A model generated the notes under the pieces. The model was given only the letters and a program-made list of their open reading frames with translations, had not been told where the DNA came from and did not search any database. From Chamaea fasciata (lineage: Eukaryota > Chordata > Aves > Passeriformes > Sylviidae), in assembly GCA_029207755.1 (NCBI GenBank), contig JARCOQ010000002.1, positions 60,223,576-60,287,575 of the forward strand: a stretch of DNA of 64,000 bases. Reading direction: 5' to 3'. Shown piece by piece: positions 41,201 to 53,838 of the stretch (positions within the stretch are counted from its first letter, which is position 1; each line of letters starts with the position of its first letter). A program made the translations under genes and the position numbers.

Positions 41201-44200
41201 AGGTCTTTTTTATAGTTAGTAATATGAAGTCTTCTGAAAACTGTCTGAAGTTGAAACACTCTTTTAAAATGGAGGGAAAGTAATAAGGAAAATATATGTA
41301 TCTATTTGCTTAACTATGTTAGAGGAATGCATAGTCACTCTAAAAGGAACCAAAACTTGTCATAAACATATTATTTGAAATATTGTTAAATTGATGTACA
41401 ATGACCCCGTGAGATCATGTTGTTCCTGGGGTTTTGGGTGTTTCAGCCCAGTACTAATCACAACTCAAATTTCTTTGATTGTATTTTCCCCTGTAAGATG
41501 TTTGAAGGGCAAGTGAAGGCATTTCTGTGTAGTGAAAGCTCAGGTGCCCTACAAAAACCTTCACTGTAAGAAACACCAAAGGCTCCTGTGAAGCCTATGA
41601 AGACCCTGTGAAGGTTTTATCACTACTCTGTGGAAGTTCTGCAAGGTTCTTCTGTAAATGAGTTGGGTCCTTGTTTTACTGAGATTACTCCTACCAGTGA
41701 ACTTTTAACCCTCTGTCTTTGAGAAGTTACTATCATCACATTAAAAATATACATAGACCAACTGTAGGTTGAAAGATGTGCAGAAATGTAACTAAAGCAG
41801 AATTTTGGTAGCAGAGAAACTGACTACACTAAATGTGCTTAACTCTTTGACATATAAATCATCACAATAATGCATAAAGTGTAAAGGAAATGCAATTAAA
41901 TTTGAAGTGGAAAAGTTACCCAACTTTTTACTGTGCTCAGTCAGTAGTTCAGTCCATTAGTTTTTCCTCAATGTGACAGCAGTATCCCTCAAAAGCATTG
42001 GATTTGGTACTTAAACTTTAAAATCACAAAGAGAAAGCATAGCAAGGTGACTTGGGTAATTGACCTTCATTAGTCATTGATGAGATTTCCTCTGCTACTC
42101 ATTGCTTTTCTAGGCATTGGCTAGTGTCTTGCATTTTTTTGCAGAGCTCTTGTTGGCTTTGTCATCTTATTTTCTTATCCAATGCACCCCCATTCATCTC
42201 TTTTGATTACTTCCTGAATACTATGCAAATCTTAGATTGCAATAGATAAAATAATAGATCATAAAAATATTGATGTCACAGATTTTTAAAATCTTGTCTT
42301 TTTCTCTGTATCATCCAACAGAATAGAGATAAACCTTTTGGGTTTTGTAATCACTCTCATTTATAAGGGATATTTTGTTGTGATTGCAAGTAAATTACTC
42401 CTTGCTTCCAGAGGAAATAAAACCCCTCACTAAATACATCAGTTGAAAGCTCTGAGAAAAACTCAGCTGTCTCTGGCTTATAGGAGGAAAGTGTAGTTAA
42501 TGCAATCTGAACAGGTAGATATTTTACTGGTAGTCTCTTGAAAATCACACAATCCACCCTTCCTCTGGGCGTGTGGATACACAAAGAATTAACTTCACTA
42601 CTGCTTTTCAGACTGCTGCCGCTATTGCAGCTCTGTGTAGATGCCAAAAGCAGTCAATATACAGAATGGTAGTAAATTCACTCTCCTTTCTGCACACAAT
42701 AAATCACTACCTTAGCACACACATGCCAATGGTATATGCATTTATTGGATTCTCTCATCTTGTACTGCTGTATGTCTGAGTCATTTGCTATTTCAGTAAA
42801 TCAATAGACTCTTACTTATTAATAATAGATTCTTGAGTATTTAGAAAATGCATGTATGTGACCATTTAACATCTTAACACAAGAAGAGGCTCTTCTGAGG
42901 AGACCAGTGATTCTTCTAGAAAACTATCACGGCTCTGAGTGTAACATCACTGAGCTGATTCAGATAGAGATGTAAAATCATACATTCTGACAATTGTAGA
43001 ATATTTTTTCTGAATGAAAAGTGCTTTGAACTATTAATAAGTATTTAATCTGTGGGATTTAAAGTATCACTATGTAGTGTTGAGATGGAAATCAGGCTGG
43101 TAAGCTTTTGTGGTTTCTGCCATTACTACACTCATATCATGTTTAATTCGTAAGGTACTGCTCATCCATTTTAAATATCTTCCATTTGGGAAGTAACTGG
43201 ACAGTGAGACAGTGCAATTTTTTCCCAGAAGTCTTTACAGAATGCTGATAAGTTTGTGGTCCTCTCAAGTATGTTTTACTGAAGGTTTATAAAAGAAAAT
43301 TGTTGCATGGGGAGGAGATCACTAGCTCCTATGGAGCACATTAACTAAATCACACATCATGCTAAAGAGTTAGCACACTCAGGTCAAATAATCTCTGTCT
43401 TTTAAAATAAGATTTATCATCACTGAGTTATTAAAGTTTTGTCTATTATCCTGAATAGTCTTATATTGACTAAGACAATCCTTTGTACCTTCCCAGCATG
43501 AAATTATGATAAAAGGTTGAGTCCTATGGACGTCTGAAATGTCCTTGAAATGGAACTGGAAAAGGATCTAGGTTACATTTCAAAAATGAATACTTATCAC
43601 TCATCACAGAAAAATGAATTGACTTTGTATTCATTAGATGATCTGTGAAATAATCTCCAATTAAATTAACAAGATATTTCTAGTTCTGACAAAGATACAA
43701 ATTTAATCTTACATGTATTTTTTACTTCCTTTTTTCCACATATCAAAATTGTGGTTTTGTTAAGACAGAGAATGGAAATAGAATAGAAAAGCAGCCATAA
43801 GAGAGATCCAAACAGCATAGTAACCGACACAGTTTTACAATTGTTTTAGCGCTTTCAGAAGCAATGAAAGGTTTATTTAGCCAGATAATGTAATATAAAC
43901 CCATAGATGTAACATTTCCCTTTTATACCAATTTATACCTTTAGGACATGACCTAATGAAACTTCCCCATGCACACGTGGGGAAGAATGATAGCAGTACT
44001 TATGGTTTTACTTGCTTTTTGAGTTCAAGAAAGATTATCTAAAATTCGCTTCTCCCTTTACATGTATTATAATGATTATTTGAATTACATAAGTGCAAAT
44101 GGACTCAGCCATGAGTAAGACCTTTTTAGATATTATATAAGTACATAAGAGACCTTTACCTCCAAAAATCTGATTGGGAAGAAGACTGATGTATGCTACA

Positions 44201-44365
44201 GCCAGATAGCAGGGAAAAAATAAAATGAGACAGGGAAAATGAAGCATTGTCTATAAACAAAAATCAGAGATGGAAGGCACATTTTCATTTAAGTGTGAAA
44301 TGACTGCCTCACAGGAAAAAACCAAAAATTATTTTTTGGGAGGGCCAGAAAACTACTGAGTGTTC
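35201..44365. other. Gene-free AT-rich stretch
   Basis: No gene or RNA identified. Parts near 35700-35950, 37600-38170 and 41400-41650 are less AT-rich and could be old repeats I do not recognise. A long interrupted poly-T tract occupies 38977-39010. Open frames such as 37000-37353 (minus) and 37676-37981 (plus) have no domain content. Confidence 0.5.
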
Positions 44366-44760
44366 AAAGCTGTGCTGTTTTTGGCTAGGATAGGGTTGAT
44401 TTTCTTCATGGTACCTGGTATGGAGCTATGATTTGGATTTATGCTGAAAATAGGGTTGATAATAAAGGGATGTTTTTCCCTAGTGCTGAGCAGTTCTTAG
44501 AAAGAGTCAAGGCCTTTTCTGCCTCTTGCTCTGTTGCAGGGAAGCTGGAGGGTACACAGCTGGGACAGCTGACCCCACCTGACCACAGGAATGTTCCGTA
44601 TGGCATGATGCTCAGGATATAAAGCTGAGAGGAAGAAGGAAATGGGGGAGCATTCAGAGTGATGGCATTTCTCTTTCCAAATCACCATTCTACATGATTG
44701 AGCCCTTGTTTTCCTGGAGATATCCAAGCACCCTCCCACCGATGGGAATGGATTCTGCTT
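44366..44760 (+). mobile_element. Decayed avian ERV solo-LTR fragment
   Basis: The sequence follows the order of a common avian ERV LTR. Blocks are 'TTGGCTAGGATAGGGTTGAT' and 'TTTTCTTCATGGTACCTGGT', then 'GGGACAGCTGACCCCACCTG', a TATAAA box at 44618-44623, and downstream blocks near 'TTTTCCTGGAGATATCCAAG'. No internal retroviral sequence flanks it, so it is a solo or truncated LTR. It is diverged with small indels and differs from the LTR of the young provirus at 55.6 kb. Confidence 0.7.
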
Positions 44761-44791
44761 TTTTTTCTGGGAGACAAATAGAAGATTTATT

Positions 44792-44805
44792 GGGGGGGGG
44801 GGGGG
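44792..44805. repeat. Poly-G run (14 G)
   Basis: Fourteen consecutive G on the plus strand immediately after the solo-LTR fragment. Runs of this length are prone to slippage and may fold into G-quadruplex structures. Confidence 0.95.
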
Positions 44806-46045
44806 AAAGGAAGTAAATTCAGGGAGTATAACTTTTTCACAAGAAATGTGGCCCAAATTCAATGAATTCCCTCCAGGATATTGTTATACTGAATCTGAAA
44901 TATGGCTGAGACTGCAGCCCATGCTTCCTTTTAAAAAGATATTATGGAAAGTTTTTCTGCCCCTGAAGTTCTCTGGGAATCTTTCCCAAAATGCTCCCTG
45001 TTCACTCTGTTAGTGGGAGAAGTAGAGGCCCCCTGAGTCCTGGGATCTCATTCATGATCCCCTGTTACTAGACCAAAACGAATAGTGAATATTAATGATA
45101 CTTATATCACAAGATGTCTCTGAGCTTATTAGCAGCACTTTATAAGCTTTTCCCTGTTTCTTCATTCTGTAGTTGCTGTAGAATCATTCTTGCTTGGAAT
45201 GAGGGAAAGGAATGAGTGTCTAGTGAAAAAGGAACCGTTTCAATCAGAAAGTACCAATCCTGTGTTTCTTGTATTGCTCCCTTCTCAGCTGGTAGCCATA
45301 ATCTTCCCTTGATTTTCTTCTCCGACATAGTATTTGCCCAAGATCTTGTGCTGAAACAATGACTGAACATAAACCTCTCACCTTAATAATATGCTTTTTA
45401 CTCAGTTAGTGCAACAGTTTGAAGATATTATCTGCACAGTGTAGGGATTTCATTTTAGAGACTAAGTATTCTGCTACTGCCTGACAAATTGCAAACTTTA
45501 TTTTTACTGCAAAGACAATCATTGCTTTCCTGCAGTAGTTTAGCCTGAACCTTAACTAAAATTCATAAGGGGTTCTGATCCAGGGCTAACAGAAGTATTA
45601 CTGGCTTAAAATGTATCACTTAAATGTAATTGCTCTGACAATAAGTTAAATCCCATGGAGGAGAATTGTTTTGTCACCTTGGCAATAAAGTCATTTGGAA
45701 AGGATCAGAGAACAGCTTGTAGGGCTGATCAGGGATTCACCAGGCAGAGCAGCTAGAAAGTCATAAAAAAAGAAAGCAAGTAAGTTGTTTGATCTGCTTT
45801 AGTCTTCTTCAGCAGCTAAGGATGAAGGAAAGCTATTTGTCTCAGGGGCAAAATAAAGCAGAGAAGGGCAAAGGATAAGTAGGTTCTAAAGGGGTTCCAG
45901 AGAAGGACTGAGCCAGAATAAAATACCTAATATTTTGAAAGAATGTCAAAAAATGTATTATTCTTTATTCCTTTATAATTCATTTTGCTTTATTCTTTAA
46001 GTAAAAGAAATAGTATGCTTAAAATTTTTTTGCCTGTGTTTTCCA
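44806..46045. other. Gene-free stretch
   Basis: No gene seen. The final ~115 bp (from about 45931) may be diverged flanking homology to the sequence before the second duplicated segment at 53.3 kb. Confidence 0.45.
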
Positions 46046-46531
46046 CTTCCTCTGTTGGCAAGAAGTTTGGAGAAGTATTTTTAGAAACTCCTGTGGCTAT
46101 CTTTATTTCTAGCCTACTAAGAAGAAAAGTCATAGCTTTTTGGTTTTGGATTCATCACATTATTGGGAAAGCATCTGTTCTCTCTTATTAACTTCAAAAA
46201 CAACAGGACCAGATTTTCACTTGAAAGGTGAGGAAGGACTGACAAGGTCTTCTGAAATGCCTGCACTCATCCTGGCTCTTGAAAGGTCTGGATTGTTTAC
46301 AGGCAGCTACAAAAGCAACCCAAGCCAAAGCACATCAATGGGAATACATGCATTCATTTAAATGAATTTAAGGAAGAGTTTTCATTTCAGCTTTTCCTGA
46401 CTGTGATCCCTCCCATCAATTAAATGATGAGGACAAATTTGTGATTCTCAACAACATGTCTTCTACTCAAAAGGATTGCAATCTGGTGGAAAGAAAACCA
46501 GTAGGCTGAAGCTGAATATGTATTTCCTTCT
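46046..46531 (+). repeat. Duplicated segment, copy A
   Basis: Direct-orientation partner of 53370-53838. By eye the two align over about 469 bp with two substitutions. Two gaps, 10 bp (near 46067-46076) and 7 bp (in copy A, near 46431-46437), account exactly for the 17-bp length difference. The copy includes a perfect 16-bp palindrome, ATTCATTTAAATGAAT, at 46352-46367. A 73-codon open frame (46140-46361) is identical in both copies, but only because the DNA is; it has no recognisable domain and I do not call it a gene. No terminal inverted repeats or target duplication are visible. Confidence 0.9.
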
Positions 46532-46543
46532 CTCTTGACATTA

Positions 46544-46547
<4 letters not shown>

Positions 46548-46595
<48 letters not shown>
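46548..46595. repeat. (AT)n dinucleotide microsatellite, about 23 units
   Basis: Uninterrupted AT array of 46-48 bp that starts 17 bp after the right edge of duplicated copy A. Copy B has no such array at the matching place, so the array lies outside the shared segment. Confidence 0.97.
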
Positions 46596-46597
<2 letters not shown>

Positions 46598-49500
46598 GCA
46601 AGGTACTTCCAGCTCAGGCATTCTGGAGAATTGACTTCCAAAGTACTACTAAAGGTATTCACTTCTGGGGCAAATATTTGAAGAAGGATTTTCAAGGTAT
46701 GATGGAGCACCAGAACAAAAAATACACTTGGACTTTGGAAACAATCTTTAAAATAAAAAACCCCAAATTGCAAGTGTGTCCCAGACATGGAAGAAGAACA
46801 GGCCGAGGAGAAAGGGACAAAATACAAAGCATTCTTTATAATTTTCTTTCTATGCTCCAAACAAAGAAATTTTTTTCATCTTTGTTTCCATCTGTATTGT
46901 GCTGATTTTGTATTTTTCTCTCCAGAAAATAGAAATAACTACACCAAGTATGGCTTTTTGTTTCTTTGTTTCTGTTTTTGCTTTTTAATTTTAATTTAAG
47001 AGGCATTTTAATTTTCTCTAAAATAGAAAAGCTGTAATTTTTCCTCCTCTTTCCAACATCATGGGCTCATTCATCTGCCATTCATAAAAATTAGAAGATA
47101 ATACAAAAAAGCCTTGTGTCATTTGAATCAGGTGTTTCCAAACCTTGAATGACTACAAAAACCTCTTCTTCTTACCTTCTGCTGTGTTTCACCACGCTTT
47201 TATGCAAATCCAAACTAATTTCCCATTGTTGAAACATGACTCAGCAATATGATCTATTAATTACTAATGTTGAGTCAACAGCAACAGATTTTCATCCACC
47301 TGATACTGATTTCCCCAGCTAATACCTTAAAATCCTGTCTGGGAAAAGAGAAAGCCAGAATTCTACATTTCTGATGCTTTTTGGCATATGCATGTGTGCA
47401 TGTCTTCAGCTGATTTAAATAAAAACCAACAATCAAGACATAAAATGAAAGAAATTCTTAATTGTGAGGATGGTAAGACCCTGAAGCAGGTTGCCCCGAG
47501 AAGTTGTAAAAATTTCTGCAATACAGTACTGGACTTCATCTTGAAAGACACAAGATAAATATCCCACATTCCTTCTGGTTTGAATCATTTGACTTATTTC
47601 AGACATCACAATTTGAAGATACAAGGTTCAGATATGACCTCAAATTTACTTTAAGGGGAACCTAGGGCACACAGCTCCTTGTATACAGCCATGACACCTA
47701 CATTATTTATATGAGGCATGACCAAAACTGGAATTAATACAGTTTGAGGTAGGAGTCTCTACCTTCAAGAGATAGTTGAATTACATGCGTCACAGATAAA
47801 ACACTGTGGTACACTTAATTTATATTTTTATTTTGTTGATCTTCACATTTTATTCACTTTTGTCCTTTATTTTTTTTCCCATATTTTTATTTCTGTATGA
47901 AGCTATGGCTTTATTTTTTGTTTGTTTTTTTTTTCTTTCTTCTCAATAACTCTTTTTTTGTCATAGAAATAGTTAGAAATACCTTAGAACATAGTCTTCA
48001 TAGTTAGAAATACCTCAGAACACCTTGGAAATACAAATGATGCACAAACCTTAAAATCCTATTTGATATTCTCAATGTTGTCCTTCCATCCCAATGACGA
48101 GTGATTCATTAACTTAATAGGCAGATAGGATTTTTCAAAAACAAATTAGGTAGCACATTGCCTGCATTGGTACATTTATTTGCTTTCATTATTAGCAACT
48201 ACAGAAATTAATTTTAACTCATGCCAAAAGTCTAGACTTGATATACAAATTTTGTAATGCCCTGAGCAGTATCTTGAAAAGCTCTGCAAGTATTGTATTG
48301 TGCAAGAGACACCAGGGGTAAAGCAAAAAATTATGAACTGTGACCTATAGGATGAAATATCTCTTTTTTTCTGCCTCATGCCTCTTCAACTAACTTATTT
48401 ACATATAAAAAAAAAATCACAATAGGTTGACCTCTATCCAAAATGTAAACTACCTTATATCATTTGCCCTAGTTTATCTCGCCAATGGAATTATAGCCTG
48501 AACTTGGTGATAAATTCAAAGCACAAACAAAAACAATAACAAAAAACTAACCAACTAAAAAAAAAGTCACTTGATTTATGAGTGGGCTAAAGCTACAGGG
48601 ATGAAATTACACTCCTTTCTGCAGATAATGGGTAAAGTAAACCAGTGTTTTCTTTTATGGGGGTAAGTGTGCTAGGAAATAATCTTGCCTACAATTCGTA
48701 ATTTAATATTTAGTGAGGTACCTTCAAGCTCTGCTATGAAAGACCTTCTCTTTCAATAGCACAAATCTTTATTATTTTCTTACTAAGACTTAGAAGTTTC
48801 AATTTTTTGTACCTAAGAGGCACACCTGAGCGCTTATTGGAGAAAGCTTTTGATTTTCCTTCTTTAAAAAAACCAAAAACAAACAAACAAACAAAAATCA
48901 GATATGAAAATACCTAAAAATTGTATTTTCTTTGTTAGTCAGTGTTTTGCCACATTTTCCTTTCACTAACTTTTACTATATTTATACAAGTATATAACAA
49001 TGTTTGTGTTGGATTCCTCTAGCCTTAAATCCTGCATCTGACACTGATTGATAATTAGGAGGAAGAACAAGAATAAGGCAATTTTATGGATTCTGGCCGT
49101 CTTTTGTTTAGAGAATTTCTCAGCGAGAGATTATGCCCATCACTTTCCTTCAGACACACTCTAGTCTATTCATATGTTGAAATCTCACAGTAACTTTCAG
49201 AATCCACAGATTTTGTAGCAAAACTAAAATTTAACTTTATATCATATAATTCAGGTGAGAAATATGACATTTTGGATTTGTGACTTCTGTCTGAAATTTC
49301 AGCAGTGTGCCCCCTGATCTTCATACTATGAAAATTCAGTAGATAGTAGCTTCTTCATCACTTCTGCTGTATCATTGATGAAAATGTTTCTCTTCAAGGT
49401 ATTTAAACCTCACTAACATTTCTTTGCACATAAACTGTTCAAGTCCTTTGATTTTACTTATTGCATTTTTTGACACTTTTTCAAAGCTAATCTACCTTGT

Positions 49501-52500
49501 TTGAGATGGGGCAACATCAGGAATGCATGTCTTATTCATGAAACAAGAGCATACCAGATTAATACATGGACATAATGCTGTTTTGTTCTCTATTTTATAT
49601 TCTATTAACCCTTTTGCCAATGTTAAGCCTTAAGATGGCATTTCATCAAAAAATTCTCTATATGCTCAAGTGAAGTTACTAATTTAATACCCTTGTGTCT
49701 TTGTAGTTATTAATACATTCAAGACACTTTACTATGGGAGGATCATGGACACTATGATTGACTCTCACAGACCTTTGGACATTTGCCTTTGGAAGGGCTC
49801 TGCTTGCAGAGAAGGCAGAATATTTGGAGCAGACAGGGTACTAGTGTGCCTTATGGTTTTCTTCATGCCCACCCTTGCTATAAGTCATGCACTTGCAGTG
49901 GAGATTTCAGGGAGATTTAGCCCGAGCCCCCAGGAGGGTTTCAGCTGTGTGTGCCTCAACTTCACACAAAATGGAGAACATTAATGGGCTGTCTGTGTAA
50001 GCCTGATAACATCATTATACCTTGGTGTGTAGCACAGTCTACAGACTGGATTTCCCAGATGGGTAGCAGAAAGACAGAGCACCTAATTTTCATTACACAG
50101 GCTGGCACTGGTTTCAACAATGGGATTGGCTCTGGGAAAGGAAGGGGAAAGGATAATTCCATCTGGGTAAATGTAGCTCACGACTGTGTGTTCTACTTGT
50201 TTGCTCAAATTTTTTTTTTTATACTGCTCTGAAAAGAAGAACTTGAGTAGAAAGCCTTGAAAAAAAGAGAGGTGTTACACTATCCTTTAGAAAATTATTG
50301 AGCAGTTAAAGTCAGGGAATATCTGAGAGCTGGGACACTGCATCTCGTATAGAGAAGCAGTAGAACTCAGTTCCTTAAATGGAAATATGCAGTGCTCCCT
50401 TAGATGTAGGATATTCTGCTCATCTGCCATCCCCCCATTCTGGAAGACTGGGGTTACCAGCAGTTCCTGCATCCCATGTGCCCTTGCTATAAAAATATTT
50501 CCGATGGCTTGGTACATCAGAGATGTATCCAGTGGCACTGGCCACCTATATTTAGACAGCTAACATGAATCCTTAGGGCTGGATTCAATTTAGTATTTTG
50601 GATAGCTAAATTTAGATAACTACCTGTCAAGATGTTATTATCTAAACTGCAGGTATAATGGACCTCTAGCACAATAGCCCAGTTAAGTGTGCAGACACAT
50701 CCTGTGGTGATGTGCTGTTTCCAGTAGACTCATGGGCACTCTGAACTTTACTGCAGCGCATGAATAAAACCTTTAATCCCATGAAAAATATGGGCAGTAA
50801 AAATTGGCTCAATGTTAAATGTTTAAGAGACATTGAATCATCAGCATCCCAACCTTCTGTCTTGGAATTTTCTCACTATTTGTGGACCATCAATGTTGAA
50901 AATGATTAAACAGGATTTATACATTTTAGATAGACTTTTTGGTAATCAACCAACCATTTACTCGATGCTGAGAGCGTGTGCCTGTTTTCTCATCTCTGCT
51001 TATAGGAAGGAATATTTGTGATCAGAAACATGCATGTGAGGTTGTTACAATCCAGCTGTCCTTTCTCCAGGTGTTTTTTCAGGAATGGTCACTAATTCTT
51101 GAAACTAATTGTCTGCTGGGATGTATGATTTATTTCTGGGCCATTTTATTACTGTTTTCTGAAGTAGGAAGGAAGGTGGGTGAGTTACTTTTATATTCTT
51201 GCTTGCTTTCACCCTTCAATCAAACTTTGCAAAGTCTAAGAAACCAGCTTGTAGCTTTCAGTCATGCTTTGAGTAGTCCCTGGTATATGGTTGGTAAAAG
51301 AAAATATTGATGCAGTGTTGTTTGGTGGAAATGTGAAAAGATTTGTCTTTAGTGACTTAATTTTAAAGCTAAACATAGATCATGCATGAGATGTTATTTC
51401 TACTACTTACATTCTTGAAGTAACACTGATGGTTGTCTTAGGGAAAAGAGACAACAGCTCAGACATGAAACTTTTGATTTTTTTTTATTATTTTGGTCAT
51501 CAAATTTAAGATACTCTCAAGTTTAACACTCATTCCAAAAATTGTGTATCATATATATATCTATGTAATAAGGATCAAACTGCTGATCTGCTGATGTAAG
51601 TGAACTTGGTGAAGTTGAAAAAAATATTCTAGATATTTTGAATTGATTAAGATGAGACAAAAACCAGCCACATCAAAGGTATAAATAAGTATAGATTTTT
51701 GTACTATGGATCAAAATCTTATTAATTTTGTATTTTTACACAGCCACGTTAGAGATTTTATAGGGTTTAATTTTTGCATCTTGCCCAAACAATGCCAGCC
51801 TTCTTCTGTCCAGTGAGCAGCAGGCTCAAATCTAAGTAAGAAGACTGGAATTAAAGATACATCCATTACCACATTAGCTTATTTTAAATCTGAAATTTTA
51901 TTTAATTAATAACATGGTTTTCTGAATATTATTCATATTTATAGGAAATACGTGACAGGAAAACACTGAATAGCATGTAGCATTTCTTGAAATATTCTTC
52001 TGAGAAGACACCCAACTGAGCAGAGAGTTGTTATTTTCTTTTTTTTTTCCCCTGGTTGGATTTCATTAACACACAATGGATTAATTTTAAACAGGGGATT
52101 TATTTTCACTTAGTTGGGGATTATTTACTAAAACATTCTGAGGGCATTTAAGTTTTGAATGTACATAGCCTATATAGCAGTCTAACAGCATCCAACAACT
52201 CATTTACTTTCTGATTCACCTACACACCTAATATTGCTTTTTAGCTTCTGTGTGTGGTTAGCTTTGTTATAAACACTCATACGTTCTTTTGTGGTAAGGA
52301 GCAAATAGTTTCCTGAAGACAGCATTTTTGGACTTTGATTCTTACAAATATTTGTTCTGACTATAGCGATACAAGAAAAAGGGACTTAGGGAGAAAATAC
52401 TGCAGAGAAGACAGTTCCCAACGAACACTGAAAAAATAAAGTAAGAAACTTGCTTGAGGAATATGCTAGTTTGCATTTGATAGTTCCCCAAATTGCAGGT

Positions 52501-53369
52501 ATGTATCTATATATATAGCAAATTCTAATTAACACTTCTAGAATTCAGCCTTTCTCTTCTGAAGCATGTAAAATAATACAATTTCACACAGTTTGCAGTG
52601 ATTTTATGATTTTTTGGCTGAATATATTTTTAGTGCTTTTTTCCCCTACAAATTTGACTACCAGTTCTCATTTTCCTTATTGTTGTCACTCTACAAGGAA
52701 ATAATAAAATACTGTGAAGACTTTGATAGTTTCCTCAGTTTAGCTTGAAAGATATTTCTTTTTTTTTCTTTCACCTGTGTAGAATTTTGTATATTTCGTA
52801 GCTTTCAAGCTTGAAATGTTTAATGCTGTTGAGTTCAGTGGTGTAAGTGACCTCAGCTGGCTGTCAGAACCCAGCTGTTCTCCCTCTTTGCCTCCTCAAC
52901 AAGATGGGGAGAAAATAAGATGAAAAGCACATGTGTCAATCTAAAGACGTGGACATTACTCACAATGACTACATTCATGGGCAAAATAGACTTGCCCTGG
53001 TAAAAATTAACTTAATTTTTTGTTAATGAAAGTAGATTTGAAAGCTCATGTGCAAACATTCACCAAAACCATTTAAATAAATAAGTGATGGAGGCAAATA
53101 AATGCACATGTCAATTAAGCAGCGCTATTTGAAGGTTTCATTCCATCAACTCAAATGGAGGATATTTTGAAGTGTGTTTTTAATGGTGCTTCAGAGGTAA
53201 ATTAAATAACAATTTAGAGACTGCGTTAAACTTTTAAGCATAAAATATTGCATTTGATTTTCCCTAAAAGCATCCACTATCTGTGGGGAGTCAGTATAGG
53301 CAAAATTAAAGATAAGTAGCCTATATTTTGAAAGAGATGCCAGCATTGCCTTTTTGTCTGTATTCTTCT
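46596..53369. other. Gene-free stretch between the duplicated segments
   Basis: AT-rich with no recognisable gene. It holds a short 31-bp-period duplication (47970 and 48001, both TAGTTAGAAATACC). A block at 49740-50240 is less AT-rich and carries overlapping frames with no domain. The region from about 53323 to 53369 resembles the sequence left of copy A. Confidence 0.5.
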
Positions 53370-53838
53370 CTTCCTCTGTTGGGAAGAAGTATTTTTAGAA
53401 ACTCCTGTGGCTATCTTTATTTCTAGCCTACTAAGAAGAAAAGTCATAGCTTTTTGGTTTTGGATTCATCACATTATTGGGAAAGCATCTGTTCTCTCTT
53501 ATTAACTTCAAAAACAACAGGACCAGATTTTCACTTGAAAGGTGAGGAAGGACTGACAAGGTCTTCTGAAATGCCTGCACTCATCCTGGCTCTTGAAAGG
53601 TCTGGATTGTTTACAGGCAGCTACAAAAGCAACCCAAGCCAAAGCACATCAATGGGAATACATGCATTCATTTAAATGAATTTAAGGAAGAGTTTTCATT
53701 TCAGCTTTTCCTGACTGTGATCCCTCCCATCAATTAAATGATGAGGTGTGATTCTCAACAACATGTCTTCTACTCAAAAGGATTGCAATCTGGTGGAAAG
53801 AAAACCAGTAGGCTGAAGCTGAATGTGTATTTCCTTCT
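53370..53838 (+). repeat. Duplicated segment, copy B
   Basis: Second copy of the segment at 46046-46531. It lacks the 10-bp and 7-bp stretches seen in copy A and has G in place of C and G in place of A at the two substituted sites. The 10-bp difference lies between two GAAG tetramers, consistent with slippage. The 16-bp palindrome is at 53666-53681. To the right, similarity stops abruptly after 'GTATTTCCTTCT'. To the left, similarity fades gradually, with a shared TATTTTGAAAGA (45931 and 53323) before it is lost. Confidence 0.9.

Noticed and set aside
46140..46361. 73-codon open frame repeated identically at 53454-53675
   Set aside because: The protein identity follows from the DNA duplication. 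There is no domain, no codon-level conservation to test and no longer gene structure.
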